Origin: Vreelandella sedimenti
GTDB taxonomy: Bacteria; Pseudomonadota; Gammaproteobacteria; Pseudomonadales; Halomonadaceae
Direction: 5' to 3'
Assembly: GCF_013416325.1 (NCBI RefSeq)
Contig: NZ_JACCGK010000012.1
Span: 124,001 to 188,000 of the forward strand
DNA length: 64,000 bases
Part shown: positions 1-9,044 of the stretch, piece after piece
Position numbering within the stretch: the stretch's first letter is position 1
Layout of the letters: every line of letters begins with the position of its first letter
Made by a program: the position numbers and the translations under genes
The notes under the pieces: model-generated
Told to the model about the DNA's origin: nothing
The model's database searches: none
What the model saw: only the letters and a program-made list of their open reading frames with translations

Positions 1-701
1 AGCGGCGTGGCGTTTTGGGTGAGCCATTCGATGTTAGGCAGGAGCAAATGAGTAGCACCGCTGCCGAGCGCTAGCGTGACGCCTTTAACATCGAAGTCGC
101 CCGCGTAAATATGTGGCCGATGGGTTTTGCGCCAGGCCTCAGCCAATAAGGCAAAACCGCCGCCGTAGTGGCTATCGCCGCGGTAAACGATTAGCGGGTT
201 TGCGTAGCCGCTTAGCGCGGGTAATTCCGGCGAGAACTCGTAGAAGCTGTCCAGGTTTTCGACCTGAATTAGGGCACTAAAGGCGCTCAGTTTTAGCCCC
301 AGCACATCTATATCGCGAATAGCGCGTGGTTCGCTGGCGAGCCCGGTTGTTGGCTGCGGCGGAAAGCTGACGAGTACCCGCCGCGCACGGGGGCTTTCGC
401 GGGTTGCCTTGTCTTCTTCCACGCCCTCTTTCGCTTGGGCGCTGCTGCTCAGGCCGCTGAGCGAGCGGCCTAGCGGTGCTATGCGGGCGCTCTCTAGAAC
501 GTCGTTTATCTGCGCCAGCAAGGCGGCGTCAAAGCGCAGCGCTTTACTGTTGATTCGCGTGGCCAGGTCAATGTCGTGCTGATGGCACCAGGCCACTACG
601 TCGTCTACCCACTGGCGGCGCGGCTTCTCCACCGTGGGCTGGCGGAGAAGTTCGCGGGCGACGCCGTTAAGGCCATTGCGTGCACGGCTGGGTAGGTTCA
701 T
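1..701 (-). CDS. JetD/MksG-like Toprim protein (partial)
   Basis: The minus-strand frame stays open from an ATG at 701 to the window edge (233 codons seen, C-terminus missing). The visible part has an N-terminal region of about 125 residues and then a Toprim-like core: VENLDSF near residue 155 (the acidic residue of the fold) and YAGDFDVKG near 207, whose D-x-D matches the metal site of Toprim nucleases. In Wadjet and MksBEFG systems the fourth subunit is such a Toprim DNA-cleaving protein, and this gene holds that position. Its start overlaps the stop of the preceding gene by 4 bp, so the two are translationally coupled. The family is recognised from the motif and context, not from a search. 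The lower half of the protein cannot be judged. Confidence 0.72.
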   Translation of the reverse strand, partial: MNLPSRARNGLNGVARELLRQPTVEKPRRQWVDDVVAWCHQHDIDLATRINSKALRFDAALLAQINDVLESARIAPLGRSLSGLSSSAQAKEGVEEDKATRESPRARRVLVSFPPQPTTGLASEPRAIRDIDVLGLKLSAFSALIQVENLDSFYEFSPELPALSGYANPLIVYRGDSHYGGGFALLAEAWRKTHRPHIYAGDFDVKGVTLALGSGATHLLLPNIEWLTQNATP

Positions 702-1948
702 ACGGCCAGTTGCAGTTCTACATCGTGGATCAGGCGCAGGTGATTGAATTGGCTGGCCTGGCTCTCCTGCTGTTTGAGTCGAAAGGCTTTCTGATCGCTG
801 CGCGGCAGGCCCTGGTATTCGGAAATCACCTGGAAGAGCCAAATTTCATCTGGCCATTCCAGCGGGCTTTCGCGCAGGTACTCAAGGGCACTGACCGGCT
901 CCGCCTGGGGCTGGTCGATCACGCTCATATAGAAGTGTTCCACATCCTGCTTGAGCGCCTGCTGGCGTGCGGCGGCGAGGCTGCTTTCTTGCGCTTGGGC
1001 CGGGGCCGCAGCTTCAACGGTTTGGGTGGTGTGGCGCGGCTGGGGTAGCTGGTGCAGCAGTTCGGCGAGCAAGCGGCTATCCAGGTTGCGATCCAGCGCC
1101 GGGGCGGCGGCAGCGCTGAGCGGTGCGGCTTGATTGACCAGCACGGGCACCTCGCTGCGCCTTGCGTAGTTGCCCGGCACAAAACCGGGGTGTTCGCGCA
1201 TAAAGGCGGCCATGCCGCTAATCAGGCGGCTGCGCGCCTGCTGTTTACGAAAGCGTGCCATCAGTTCGATCAAGCGCCGCTGCACTTCGCGCAAACCGGT
1301 GTAGTGGTTACTTAACTGCTGTTGAAGCTGGCTGATCAACAGTTTGCGCAGGCTGCCGTCGCTGCCCACCAGCTCGATCAGCTCGTCGAAGTCAATCAGC
1401 GCCAGGCCGTCCAGCAGCCTCGCGATCTGCTTCTGGGCGCGGTCGTTCTCGCGGATCTTGTCGTTGAGCTGGCTGACGAAACCAAAATCGCTATTCAGCC
1501 GCTGCCATAGGCTGTCGATGGCATCGGCAAAGCGCCCGTTCAGGTCGTCGACCTCCTGGCGCAGGCGCATCAACTGCTGCTCCAGCCGCCAGTGCTCGCC
1601 ACGGCTGCGCGCCTCCCGGTAGCTGTGTACCAGGGCGCGAATCAGTTCCAGGGTTTCCGCTACATCGGCATTCACATGGCGGCGGGTCTCGTCGGCGAGC
1701 ATTTCGGCGATCAGTTCACGCACCTTGGGCGCCAGCTTTACGCCGCTCTGCTCGTCCGGTCGCCATAGAATGCGCGCCGCCAGCAGCTTGCGCAGCGCGC
1801 TGTCGCTGAGCGATTCCAGCGGCACTTCATCCCGGGTGTAGGCCTGCATCAGCACATCGGCGTGCTTGCCGAGCAGCGCCAGCCGTTCGCTGCCGGTTTT
1901 GAGCAGGCGGCTTTCCAGGGCGTGTTCTCCGTTAGACCCCATGCTCAC
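698..1948 (-). CDS. JetA/MksF-like kleisin subunit
   Basis: A 416-aa, mostly helical, charged protein with no signal peptide or membrane segment. In size and place it matches the kleisin-type subunit (MukF about 440 aa, MksF/JetA similar) that bridges the SMC heads. The N-terminal 120 residues look like a winged-helix region, a coiled-coil-like stretch follows (about 120-250), an Ala/Pro-rich linker lies at about 280-325, and a C-terminal domain contains SPLEWPDEIWLF. The GTG start at 1948 is preferred: GGAGG lies 7 bases upstream and GTG overlaps the TGA of the preceding gene. An ATG at 1942 is the alternative. Assignment rests on operon position, length and character; sequence motifs for kleisins are weak. 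Confidence 0.65.
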   Translation of the reverse strand: MSMGSNGEHALESRLLKTGSERLALLGKHADVLMQAYTRDEVPLESLSDSALRKLLAARILWRPDEQSGVKLAPKVRELIAEMLADETRRHVNADVAETLELIRALVHSYREARSRGEHWRLEQQLMRLRQEVDDLNGRFADAIDSLWQRLNSDFGFVSQLNDKIRENDRAQKQIARLLDGLALIDFDELIELVGSDGSLRKLLISQLQQQLSNHYTGLREVQRRLIELMARFRKQQARSRLISGMAAFMREHPGFVPGNYARRSEVPVLVNQAAPLSAAAAPALDRNLDSRLLAELLHQLPQPRHTTQTVEAAAPAQAQESSLAAARQQALKQDVEHFYMSVIDQPQAEPVSALEYLRESPLEWPDEIWLFQVISEYQGLPRSDQKAFRLKQQESQASQFNHLRLIHDVELQLAV

Positions 1949-2580
1949 AACAGGGCCTCCTGGGAACCAGAGCCTTCTTCGCTGCCCTCTTCGATGGGCA
2001 GGTTCTCTTCATCGCGAATAAAGCGCACCAGATCCACCAGGTAGTCGATCTTGCCGGTGACCACGAACACCTGCCGCTCTGAATGGGGCTGAAGCAGGTA
2101 GCCGTGCTCTTTGAGGCGCTTGAATACCTGCTTTACCTGGGCATCGAGCTGGTCGCTTTGCGAGCCAAAAAAGCTGTCGGTGGCCAGGCGCTCCAGGCGT
2201 TCGCGCAGGCTTTGGTTATCTTCGCACTTGGCGCTGAACTCGGCGGGTTTGAGCACGTCGCCGGGGGCGGCCAAGGTATCCCGGCCCAGCGCCTCTTGTA
2301 CCAGTTGCAGCCACTCCAACAGCGGCAGCAGGCTATTGAGCGTATCGCCGAGCTGGCGGGAGAGCTGATCCCGAGCATTATCATTGAGCTGACGCCAGGC
2401 CAGAAAATAGACGCTGCCATCTTCGTTGCTGGCCAGGCGGCGGTTAAGCGGCCGCAGGTAGGTATCGATCTCTTCCCGGGTCTCTTCATTGGTGAGATGA
2501 CGATAGCCGCTCTCATCGCTGATCGGGCAGACAAACTCCCCGGCCAGCAGGCGCTCTAGCAGTGGGCCATGTTCGATCAT
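1945..2580 (-). CDS. JetB/MksE-like condensin accessory subunit
   Basis: A 211-aa acidic protein at the MukE/MksE/JetB position of an SMC operon. These small winged-helix proteins bind the kleisin and regulate the SMC ATPase. The N-terminus (HGPLLERLLAGEFVCP) and the middle segment (RRLASNEDGSVYFLAW) are typical of MksE-like proteins, and the length fits (MukE about 234 aa). AGGAGG sits 7 bases upstream of the ATG, and the ATG overlaps the TGA of the SMC gene by 4 bp. Likely a subunit of one complex with its neighbours at a fixed ratio. Confidence in the MksE-like call is good from context, moderate from sequence alone. Confidence 0.7.
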   Translation of the reverse strand: MIEHGPLLERLLAGEFVCPISDESGYRHLTNEETREEIDTYLRPLNRRLASNEDGSVYFLAWRQLNDNARDQLSRQLGDTLNSLLPLLEWLQLVQEALGRDTLAAPGDVLKPAEFSAKCEDNQSLRERLERLATDSFFGSQSDQLDAQVKQVFKRLKEHGYLLQPHSERQVFVVTGKIDYLVDLVRFIRDEENLPIEEGSEEGSGSQEALL

Positions 2581-5500
2581 ACCGTCACCTCCTGCTGACG
2601 TTCCTGGAGCCGTTCGGCCAGGCGGCTTAGCCGTGGCTCGATGCGTTTTAACACCCGCTTATTGGGGTTGGCGTCATCGCGATCAATCAGGTAGCGGTTG
2701 GCGAACAATAGCAACACATCGGACTCGGGGTTGGGAAACGCGCCGACGATATGAATGCGGTTGCTGTCGCAGGCGTCGAACAGTTTTTCGACGTTGTGAT
2801 ACGCCAGGGTGCCGATCTCATCAATAGGCCAGTGGATGGCGATTTCTGCATCGCCGCGCAGCAGGCGGGTAAAGGCGAGTAGGAACTTGCACAGAATCAG
2901 GTATGCCATGCCGTGGCTGGACGATTCCAATAGTTGGCGGTCGTTCTTGATCACCAGATCGGTGCCGCCTTCGTTCAGGTGCAACTCCAAGCGCAGCAGG
3001 CTTTCAAAGCTGTACTGCTGGTCGCTGCGCAGCAAATCGACCACGTCCGCCAGGGCGTTGAGGTAGTCGTCGCTGGGTAGCGTCTGGCCGGATTCGCGCC
3101 ACTCTTTATAACGCTGGGCGAACAGTTTCAGCGGCTCCCAGAAGCCGAGTTCATCAATGGTGGACTGGATGCGTACTTCGGCCTTGGTGATGCCTTCCAG
3201 GCGCAGATCGTCGGCGACCTCTTCAGAGAGCCTACGGCTTTGGGCGCTGATACGCCGGTTCAGGTCGCGGAACACGGTGAAGAACTTATCCAGGTCGTCG
3301 CTCAGGTTGCGCCCTTCCTGAATCAACTGCTGCTGTTGATCTTCGAGCAGTTTGAGCATGTCGCGCAGTAGCGGCAGTTGTAGGCGCGGGTTGTCGCTTT
3401 GCAACTTGCTGCGCTCGCTCTCCAGCGCTTCGGCGAATCCGCTGCTGGCGTCCTTGATCAGTTGGCTTTCGACCTCCAGGCAGCCACGGCGTAGCTGCTC
3501 GATGAGCTGGTGGCGATTGCCCAATGCCTGGCGGGCGCGCTCGATGCGCTCGTCCACATCGCCCAGCGGCGTACCGGGCGCTTGGCCGTCGGGTTCGATG
3601 GCCAAGGTTTCCAGCTGCGTAAGTAGCGGCTTCAAGGCTTCAAGGCAGGCGTATTCGCTCTCCCGCTGGGTTTTCAGCGTGCTGACCGTGCTTTGGTGGG
3701 TTTTGCGCGCGGCCTGAAAATCGTTTTTCAGGTGTTCTTTATCGCGCTGCAGCTGCTGTTCGGCCTGCTCCAGCTCGGCCTCCTGAGCGACCAACTGCGG
3801 CTTGTGCTGGCCCCACTCGACGCGCATAAAGCGGGTGTATTCGGTGAGTTCATCCTGGCGGGCGGCAGTGACGCGGATGCGTTCATCCTGGCTTGCCAGC
3901 CGCTCCTTGGTATCTTTTAGCTTGGCGGGGTCAACACCCTGCTCGGCCAGCTCCTGGCTAAAGGCCTCTTCCAGTTCCGCGCGCTGACGCTTGTGTTCGG
4001 CATTGGCGTCGCTCAACTGCTGCTTATACTGGCGCAGTTGGGCATCCAGGCTATCCACCTGGCTCTGGCCGTCGGCCTTGAGCTCCAGCAGTTGGCTTTG
4101 ATGGGTCTCGCTAAGGGCGGCGAGCGCCTGCTGTTTCTCTTCGCGCAGCTCCTTTTGCGTCTGCTCCTGGCTGGCTAACGCGGTTTGATGGGCAGTGCGC
4201 CGCTCCTGCTGGCGCTTGGTGTGGCGCTCCTGCTGCTGGCGGCGGGCTTCCAGTGCAAACTCGACTTCCTGCTCGGCGCGCTTGTGGGCCATACGGCCCT
4301 GATCCTGGGCTTCATCGGCCTGCTGCACTCGCTCGTTATGCTGCCTGAGCGCTTTCTCGGCGGCCTGGCTCTCTGACTGCACCCGGCGTTTATCGCTATC
4401 GGCTTCTTCGATGGCGGCCAGTAGGCTGGCTTCATCCTGGGCGTAATCCGGCAAGGCAATGGCGGAAAGATCCAGCGCCAGCCCGAACAGATCATCGCTC
4501 GCGCCTTCTGCCAATTGCGGGGCGAGGTCACGCCGCTCCAGCAGCTCCGGGGCAATTACTTTGCCTAGCTGCTGCTCCCAGCCGGGGCGATGGTAGCGCA
4601 GGAAGTGGCGCAGGCTGCCCTGCTCCGGGTCGCGCTGCTGATAGAGCGCAAAGCAGCGCTGCTCGGCGCGCTCAAGCTGCTGGCGAAGTTGCACCAGCTG
4701 CTGTTCGGCACTGTCGCGCTCGCGTTTGCGGCTTTCAAACTCGCGGCGCAGGCCATCCAGGGTGGCGGCCGAGGCGTTGCGCTCCTGCTGGGCCTGATCC
4801 AGGCGCGCCTGGGCAAGTTCCGCCTCGGAAGCCTCTTCGGCGGTCTGGGTCGAGAGTGAGAGCTGCGCTTTTAGCTCGGCTAGCTGCTCGACACCGAGTT
4901 CCAGCTGCGCCTGATACTCGCCCTCAAGGCGCTGGCGCTCCTGCTGATAGCGTTCATTGAGCTGCTGCTCGGACTCCCACTGCTGCTCCCGGCGCAGGGC
5001 TTTCTCTTCGACCAGGGCGTCGATCAGTTCCTGGGATTCACGGGTCTGGCGGGCCAGCGCCTCAGATAATTCGCGCAGCCGCCCATCCAGGCGAGCCTGG
5101 CTCTCTTTTACCGCGTCCTGCATCACGTTCAGGTGGGTGCGCAGCTGGTCGCGTTGCTCCCGCCACTGGTGCAACGCGTTGATGTCGCGCTCCAGGGCGG
5201 GCATGTCCGCCTCGGCGTATTGCTCGTACTGGGTTTGCAGGTCGTTGAGGCGGCGCTGGGTCTGCTGCAAATCGCTGACTACTTCGCTGTGGCGGTCGTT
5301 CAGCTTATCCCGCGCCTCACTATAGTCGCTCTCCCGCTGCTGGAATTCGCGCTGATGGCGGGCAAGCTCGGCATCCACATCGGCCATGCGGCGCTCTGTT
5401 TGCTGGCGGTCGTCTTCCAGCTGGGGCTTCAGTTGCCACAGCGTGGCATCCAGGTCGGCGAGTTCACGATCAATACCTGCGAGCCGGGCGAGGGAGGCCT

Positions 5501-6242
5501 GCAGCGGTTCCAGGCGCATGGATTGGCGCATCTGGGCAATCCACTCTCGCGCCTTGGTGTTGCGAATCCGGGTCACTGGGAGTTCAACGCCATCCTCTTC
5601 GAAAATCGCCGCCAGCATGGTTTTGAGGGTATCCATCTTGCCCTCTTTGGCATGCACCGCAGAAACCAGCTTTTCGATATGGCGGATGCGCCGCTCAGGT
5701 TTCACCAAGCTGAACTGGGACGCGATCTGGCGCAGCTTGAGGCCGTCGCGGCTGTTGCCGTGCAGCTGGGTAAAGTCGTTCTGGATCACCGAGCGGAATT
5801 CTGAGGTAGCGCCCAGCTTGGGCGACACCGGCGTGCCGCTTCGCCGAAGGCCGCTGGCCCACTGGGTGTAGTCCAGCGCCGCCACGCCCGCGTCGCTTTC
5901 CACCAGATAATCTTCCGGCTGGTAGGGCGCGCCGACAAAGCGGTACTCCACCCCGCCCTCGGCCTTGCGGGTCAGTACCGCCTGGCAGATATTGCCCGCT
6001 TCGCGGCGGTACTCGTACACCAGGTAGCTGTTGCGGTGGGGCAGGTAGAACGCGTCGAACTTCATGCGCGTCTTGGGCACGACCTTGTTGGGTAATTCGC
6101 CGTAAAACACCGGCACCAGGCGCTGTAGCGTGGTTTTACCGGAGGCGTTGGTGCCGCAAATATTGGTGTGACCGTCCACACTCAGTTCGACCACGCCTTC
6201 CAGGTGGCCGTGAATCATCACGATGCGTAGCAGGTGGGCCAT
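2577..6242 (-). CDS. SMC-like ATPase, JetC/MksB-like
   Basis: A 1221-aa SMC/MukB-type motor. A Walker A motif GTNASGKT lies at residues 30-37. Gln- and Glu-rich heptad sequence typical of long coiled coils runs from about 230 to 1000. The C-terminal head has an ABC-signature-like stretch SSHGMAYL near 1108 and a Walker B motif WPIDEIG with catalytic Glu near 1142. The length is close to JetC of Wadjet and shorter than MukB (about 1490). It should form the DNA-loop-extruding ATPase with the next two gene products. The start codon is preceded by AAAGGA at 6 bases. Start codon, RBS and upstream region lie inside the 269-bp direct repeat that borders the catabolic island, so its promoter context may have changed when the island arrived. 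Confidence 0.8.
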   Translation of the reverse strand: MAHLLRIVMIHGHLEGVVELSVDGHTNICGTNASGKTTLQRLVPVFYGELPNKVVPKTRMKFDAFYLPHRNSYLVYEYRREAGNICQAVLTRKAEGGVEYRFVGAPYQPEDYLVESDAGVAALDYTQWASGLRRSGTPVSPKLGATSEFRSVIQNDFTQLHGNSRDGLKLRQIASQFSLVKPERRIRHIEKLVSAVHAKEGKMDTLKTMLAAIFEEDGVELPVTRIRNTKAREWIAQMRQSMRLEPLQASLARLAGIDRELADLDATLWQLKPQLEDDRQQTERRMADVDAELARHQREFQQRESDYSEARDKLNDRHSEVVSDLQQTQRRLNDLQTQYEQYAEADMPALERDINALHQWREQRDQLRTHLNVMQDAVKESQARLDGRLRELSEALARQTRESQELIDALVEEKALRREQQWESEQQLNERYQQERQRLEGEYQAQLELGVEQLAELKAQLSLSTQTAEEASEAELAQARLDQAQQERNASAATLDGLRREFESRKRERDSAEQQLVQLRQQLERAEQRCFALYQQRDPEQGSLRHFLRYHRPGWEQQLGKVIAPELLERRDLAPQLAEGASDDLFGLALDLSAIALPDYAQDEASLLAAIEEADSDKRRVQSESQAAEKALRQHNERVQQADEAQDQGRMAHKRAEQEVEFALEARRQQQERHTKRQQERRTAHQTALASQEQTQKELREEKQQALAALSETHQSQLLELKADGQSQVDSLDAQLRQYKQQLSDANAEHKRQRAELEEAFSQELAEQGVDPAKLKDTKERLASQDERIRVTAARQDELTEYTRFMRVEWGQHKPQLVAQEAELEQAEQQLQRDKEHLKNDFQAARKTHQSTVSTLKTQRESEYACLEALKPLLTQLETLAIEPDGQAPGTPLGDVDERIERARQALGNRHQLIEQLRRGCLEVESQLIKDASSGFAEALESERSKLQSDNPRLQLPLLRDMLKLLEDQQQQLIQEGRNLSDDLDKFFTVFRDLNRRISAQSRRLSEEVADDLRLEGITKAEVRIQSTIDELGFWEPLKLFAQRYKEWRESGQTLPSDDYLNALADVVDLLRSDQQYSFESLLRLELHLNEGGTDLVIKNDRQLLESSSHGMAYLILCKFLLAFTRLLRGDAEIAIHWPIDEIGTLAYHNVEKLFDACDSNRIHIVGAFPNPESDVLLLFANRYLIDRDDANPNKRVLKRIEPRLSRLAERLQERQQEVTV

Positions 6243-6505
6243 GCCGTGTCCTTTCGATGACTATTTCAATGGCTATCCGGATCGTTTTGCTGATCGCTGA
6301 AAGCAGCCATTTTGCCAGACACCTTGATGGCTTGTCTTACTCATTACCTATTGGTTAGCAGCCCCTCAAAGAAACTCACCGCATTGGCCTCCAACCCCTC
6401 CAGGTAGTAGCCGCCTTCCTGCACCACCAGCGTGGGAGTATTCAGACCCGCTACCCTGCGGCCAAGCTCAGCAAACCCCGCTGTAGAAACGGCGACCTTG
6501 GCTTG
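6237..6505. repeat. 269-bp direct repeat, left copy
   Basis: This segment recurs in the same orientation at 24565-24833. Aligned by hand the copies are gap-free over 269 positions with about 22 mismatches (roughly 92% identity). The copy starts at the first two codons of the SMC gene, spans its RBS and the spacer, and ends inside the C-terminal coding part of a histone-deacetylase-family gene. It marks the left border of the 18-kb island. The divergence means it is not a recent exact duplication; integration of foreign DNA by homologous recombination with a divergent allele is one explanation. Confidence 0.92.
6344..6505 (-). pseudogene. 3' fragment of HDAC-family gene
   Basis: The last 53 codons and stop of a histone-deacetylase-family gene, with no start or catalytic part. 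The frame is intact and matches the C-terminus of the full gene at 24672-25694, including VVQEGGYYLEGLEANAV, with about four residue differences (ends LLTNR here, LLGKA there). The fragment lies upstream of the SMC operon on the same strand, as if an HDAC gene once directly preceded that operon. It cannot make an active enzyme. Confidence 0.88.
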
Positions 6506-6600
6506 AAACACTCAAAGAAGTGTATTTTTTGCCACCACAGCCATCGTGACAAGGATTTTCATGGTAACAACCATTCCACTGAGCTGAGCGTGAATTGTGA
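6506..6600. other. Left island border, non-coding
   Basis: Non-coding stretch between the end of the left repeat and the stop of the CoA-transferase gene. It contains a weak 5-bp stem (ACACT at 6508 and AGTGT at 6519) next to a six-T run on the plus strand. It might act as a poor terminator, but the stem is short. No insertion-sequence end was recognised. Confidence 0.3.
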
Positions 6601-7785
6601 TTACTTGATGACGCCACGCTCCCGGAGCGCATCGCAACGAGACTTGTCGATGCCCAACTGTTCGAGGACTTCATTGGTGTGCTGAGCGTAGAGCGGGGCC
6701 GGTCGACGAATCTGCGCAGGAGTCCGCGAAAGCTTACCGGGAAAACCTATTGTCTTCATCGTGCCGATGACTGGGTGCTCCATCTCTTGGATCATGCCAC
6801 GCTCTAGATAGTGAGGATCCTCCATGGCCTGGGCAAAGTTATTAATCGGACCCGCCGGTACTCCAGCCTTATCGCAAGCCTCAAGCCATACATGCTTGTC
6901 ACGCGTCACGAAGATCTCTTCTAGTATCGTTTCCAAAGCTTCAACGTTCTGACCGCGCTGATAATTGGTGGCAAAACGTGGTTCCTCGATCAGATCCGGT
7001 CGATAAACCACCTCATGGCACAGACGCTCCCAAGTGCGCTGATTGGCACAGCCCAGCATGATGTAACCATCTTTGACCTTGATTGCCTGATACGGAGCCG
7101 ATACTCGATGACGCCAGCCAGTCGGCTCGGGGATAGTACCCTCGGCGAAGTACGCGGCCGCCTCCCAGGTAAACCAGGGTAGCCCACATTCGGCGATGGA
7201 GACATCAACCAACTGCCCTTCTCCGGTATTCATCTTGTGGATATAGGCTGCCAGAATCGAGTAGGTCGCGGTGATGCCGGCACCGATATCGTAGACGGCT
7301 ATGCCGGTCTTCAATGGACGACGCCCCGGCTCCCCCGTCATGGACATCAGTCCCGACATACCTTGAGCCACGAGGTCGAAACCGCCCTTGTGGCTGTAGG
7401 GCCCAGTCTGACCATAACCGGAAATGGAGCAGTAGATGATGCCCGGATTGAATGCCTTGATGGTCTCGTAATCGACCTTGAGTGACTTGGCGACACCAGG
7501 ACGATAGTTTTCGACAATGACGTCAGCGGTCTCGGCCAGACGATAGAACAGCTCGCGTCCCTCCTCCTCCTTCAGGTTCAACGAGATGCTCTTCTTGTTA
7601 CGGTTGATCTGAGCGAAACAGGTGGACTCTTCATTAATATAAGGTCCCATTTGCCTACTATCATCACCGCCGTTTTTCTCGACCTTGATGACCTCAGCCC
7701 CCATGTCACCTAGCACCATGGTGCAGTAAGGGCCGGCCATGATCTGGGAAATATCCAGAACTTTCATGTTAGTCAAGGGAAGCAT
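6601..7785 (-). CDS. CaiB/BaiF (family III) CoA-transferase
   Basis: A 394-aa protein of normal length for the CaiB/BaiF/Frc family, which moves CoA from an acyl-CoA to a carboxylic acid. The N-terminal block is typical (MKVLDISQIMAGPYC, LGDMGAEVIKVE), as are VIVENYRPG and the YD of AVYDIGAG, the position of the catalytic Asp in formyl-CoA transferase. The gene follows the crotonase-like gene after 30 bases, so both are probably one transcript: the acid would be activated here and the CoA ester processed by the neighbour. The ATG at 7785 has AAGAGG 9 bases upstream; an ATG at 7767 is possible. The substrate is unknown. Confidence 0.88.
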   Translation of the reverse strand: MLPLTNMKVLDISQIMAGPYCTMVLGDMGAEVIKVEKNGGDDSRQMGPYINEESTCFAQINRNKKSISLNLKEEEGRELFYRLAETADVIVENYRPGVAKSLKVDYETIKAFNPGIIYCSISGYGQTGPYSHKGGFDLVAQGMSGLMSMTGEPGRRPLKTGIAVYDIGAGITATYSILAAYIHKMNTGEGQLVDVSIAECGLPWFTWEAAAYFAEGTIPEPTGWRHRVSAPYQAIKVKDGYIMLGCANQRTWERLCHEVVYRPDLIEEPRFATNYQRGQNVEALETILEEIFVTRDKHVWLEACDKAGVPAGPINNFAQAMEDPHYLERGMIQEMEHPVIGTMKTIGFPGKLSRTPAQIRRPAPLYAQHTNEVLEQLGIDKSRCDALRERGVIK

Positions 7786-7815
7786 GCTTCAATACCTCTT
7801 AATTCAATAGGGGAG

Positions 7816-8604
7816 TTATCTACCGCGCCAAGTGTGCGACGTCTTATTGATAAACGCCTCGACAGCGCCATGAAAATCCTGACTCGTATAACAAAGTGCT
7901 ATAAGGTCCTCATCCTGCCCATCTTCAGGAGAGTGATACTTCTGGAAGCGTCTAATGGCCTCCTTGGAAGCACGAATCGTCAAGGGGGCGAAGCTCTGAA
8001 GTTTTTCGATGACCCCTCTGACTTCGCTTTCAATGTCCTTATGGTCGATAACAGCAGTCACCAGACCTGCCTGCTTCGCCTCATCAGCCTTTATGATACT
8101 GGCCAGCATCAAGACCTCCTTGGCTCTTGCAGGCCCGGCCAGATCTACTAGCCGAGACACATTATTCATCGAGACGCAGTTACCAATCGTCTTGGCAATA
8201 GGAACGCCGAACTTGAGGTCTGGCGTGCAGTAGCGAAAATCGCAAGCCATGGCGATGGCCGCGCCACCCCCGATACAGTACCCCTCGATCAGAGCAATCG
8301 TGGGCTTTGAAAGCGACTCCAGGGTTGCCATTACCCTATCGATACGTCTCTCGTAATCCAGGGCATCCTGTGCCTGGGAAAAAGAACTGAACTGCTTAAT
8401 ATCAGTACCCGCCACAAAAGCTTCACCACCAGTCCCACGCAGTACCACGACATCGATATCGGGGTCTTCATTTAATTCGAGGCAGAGACGCTCGAGCGAG
8501 TCATACATGCCCCAGGTCATGGCATTACGAACCTGGGGGCGGTTGAAAGACAGCCAGGCAACGCGTCCTTCTCTTTCGTACAACAGCTCATCCGTCGAAC
8601 TCAT
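7816..8604 (-). CDS. Enoyl-CoA hydratase/isomerase family protein
   Basis: A 262-aa crotonase-fold protein. Fold landmarks are present: EAFVAGTDIKQF (first oxyanion-hole region) and GYCIGGGAAIAMACDF (second). The two catalytic glutamates of enoyl-CoA hydratase, in GGGCELAM and GQPE of the rat enzyme, are Ala and Ile here (GGGAAIAM, FGVPI). Ordinary hydratase chemistry is therefore unlikely; another crotonase-family reaction (isomerase, racemase, C-C hydrolase, decarboxylase) is more plausible. The ATG at 8604 has AAGGAG 8 bases upstream; a GTG three codons earlier lacks spacing. It is the first gene of a pair with the CoA-transferase, and an operator of the island motif lies 95 bases upstream. 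Confidence 0.85.
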   Translation of the reverse strand: MSSTDELLYEREGRVAWLSFNRPQVRNAMTWGMYDSLERLCLELNEDPDIDVVVLRGTGGEAFVAGTDIKQFSSFSQAQDALDYERRIDRVMATLESLSKPTIALIEGYCIGGGAAIAMACDFRYCTPDLKFGVPIAKTIGNCVSMNNVSRLVDLAGPARAKEVLMLASIIKADEAKQAGLVTAVIDHKDIESEVRGVIEKLQSFAPLTIRASKEAIRRFQKYHSPEDGQDEDLIALCYTSQDFHGAVEAFINKTSHTWRGR

Positions 8605-8698
8605 CACCCACACTCCTTATTTTTGTTTCTCTGTTACTTGATTGCTGGATGACAATTACTCAACTCAGAGACTTATCGTATCCACCTAAATATAATAA

Positions 8699-8713
8699 TG
8701 AACTCATAATTCA
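8699..8713. promoter_or_regulatory. Island operator, site 1
   Basis: TGAACTCATAATTCA, followed by TTTTTTCAA exactly as at site 2 (12352). It lies upstream of the crotonase-like and CoA-transferase pair. It fits the imperfect-palindrome consensus TGAAYTCATAATKCA seen at five places in the island. GntR/FadR-type regulators bind such sites; the FCD-type GntR protein at 23482-24135 is the proposed partner (inference). Confidence 0.65.
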
Positions 8714-8999
8714 TTTTTTCAATATCGACTTTTGTCTAGAGTTACGTGAATACGTAAAGACAATTTCCTATATCCCAAAGAATTATGAATAAAAAAACAC
8801 AGCCACCTTACGACGGGCGTTCAAGCACTCGACGGCGTGACAAAACATATCGAAGACACGTCTAGTAGTGGCCCGTGACGTGGTCATCATCGACGAAGAG
8901 GGAATAAACAAAGAGATGTGTAACTGACTTAAAGGGACATGATCGAAGAGACGAAAATGGAGCAGGCTTTGCCAGCACCTTCGCCATATATACAAAGCG

Positions 9000-9044
9000 G
9001 AAAATTTGCCCCTCCCTTGGTGAGGCCTTGTTGCCTCACCAAGG
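9000..9044 (-). terminator. Terminator after tctCBA
   Basis: A perfect 12-bp stem, CCTTGGTGAGGC at 9015-9026 with GCCTCACCAAGG at 9033-9044 and a 6-base loop. On the minus strand it is followed by GAGGGGCAAATTTTCC. It lies 40 bases past the tctA stop and should end the transporter transcript. The T-tract is short and slightly displaced. Confidence 0.72.

Noticed and set aside
5133..5804. 223-codon plus-strand open frame inside the SMC gene
   Set aside because: Antisense to the coiled-coil coding region, which has a clear frame; no RBS or motif.
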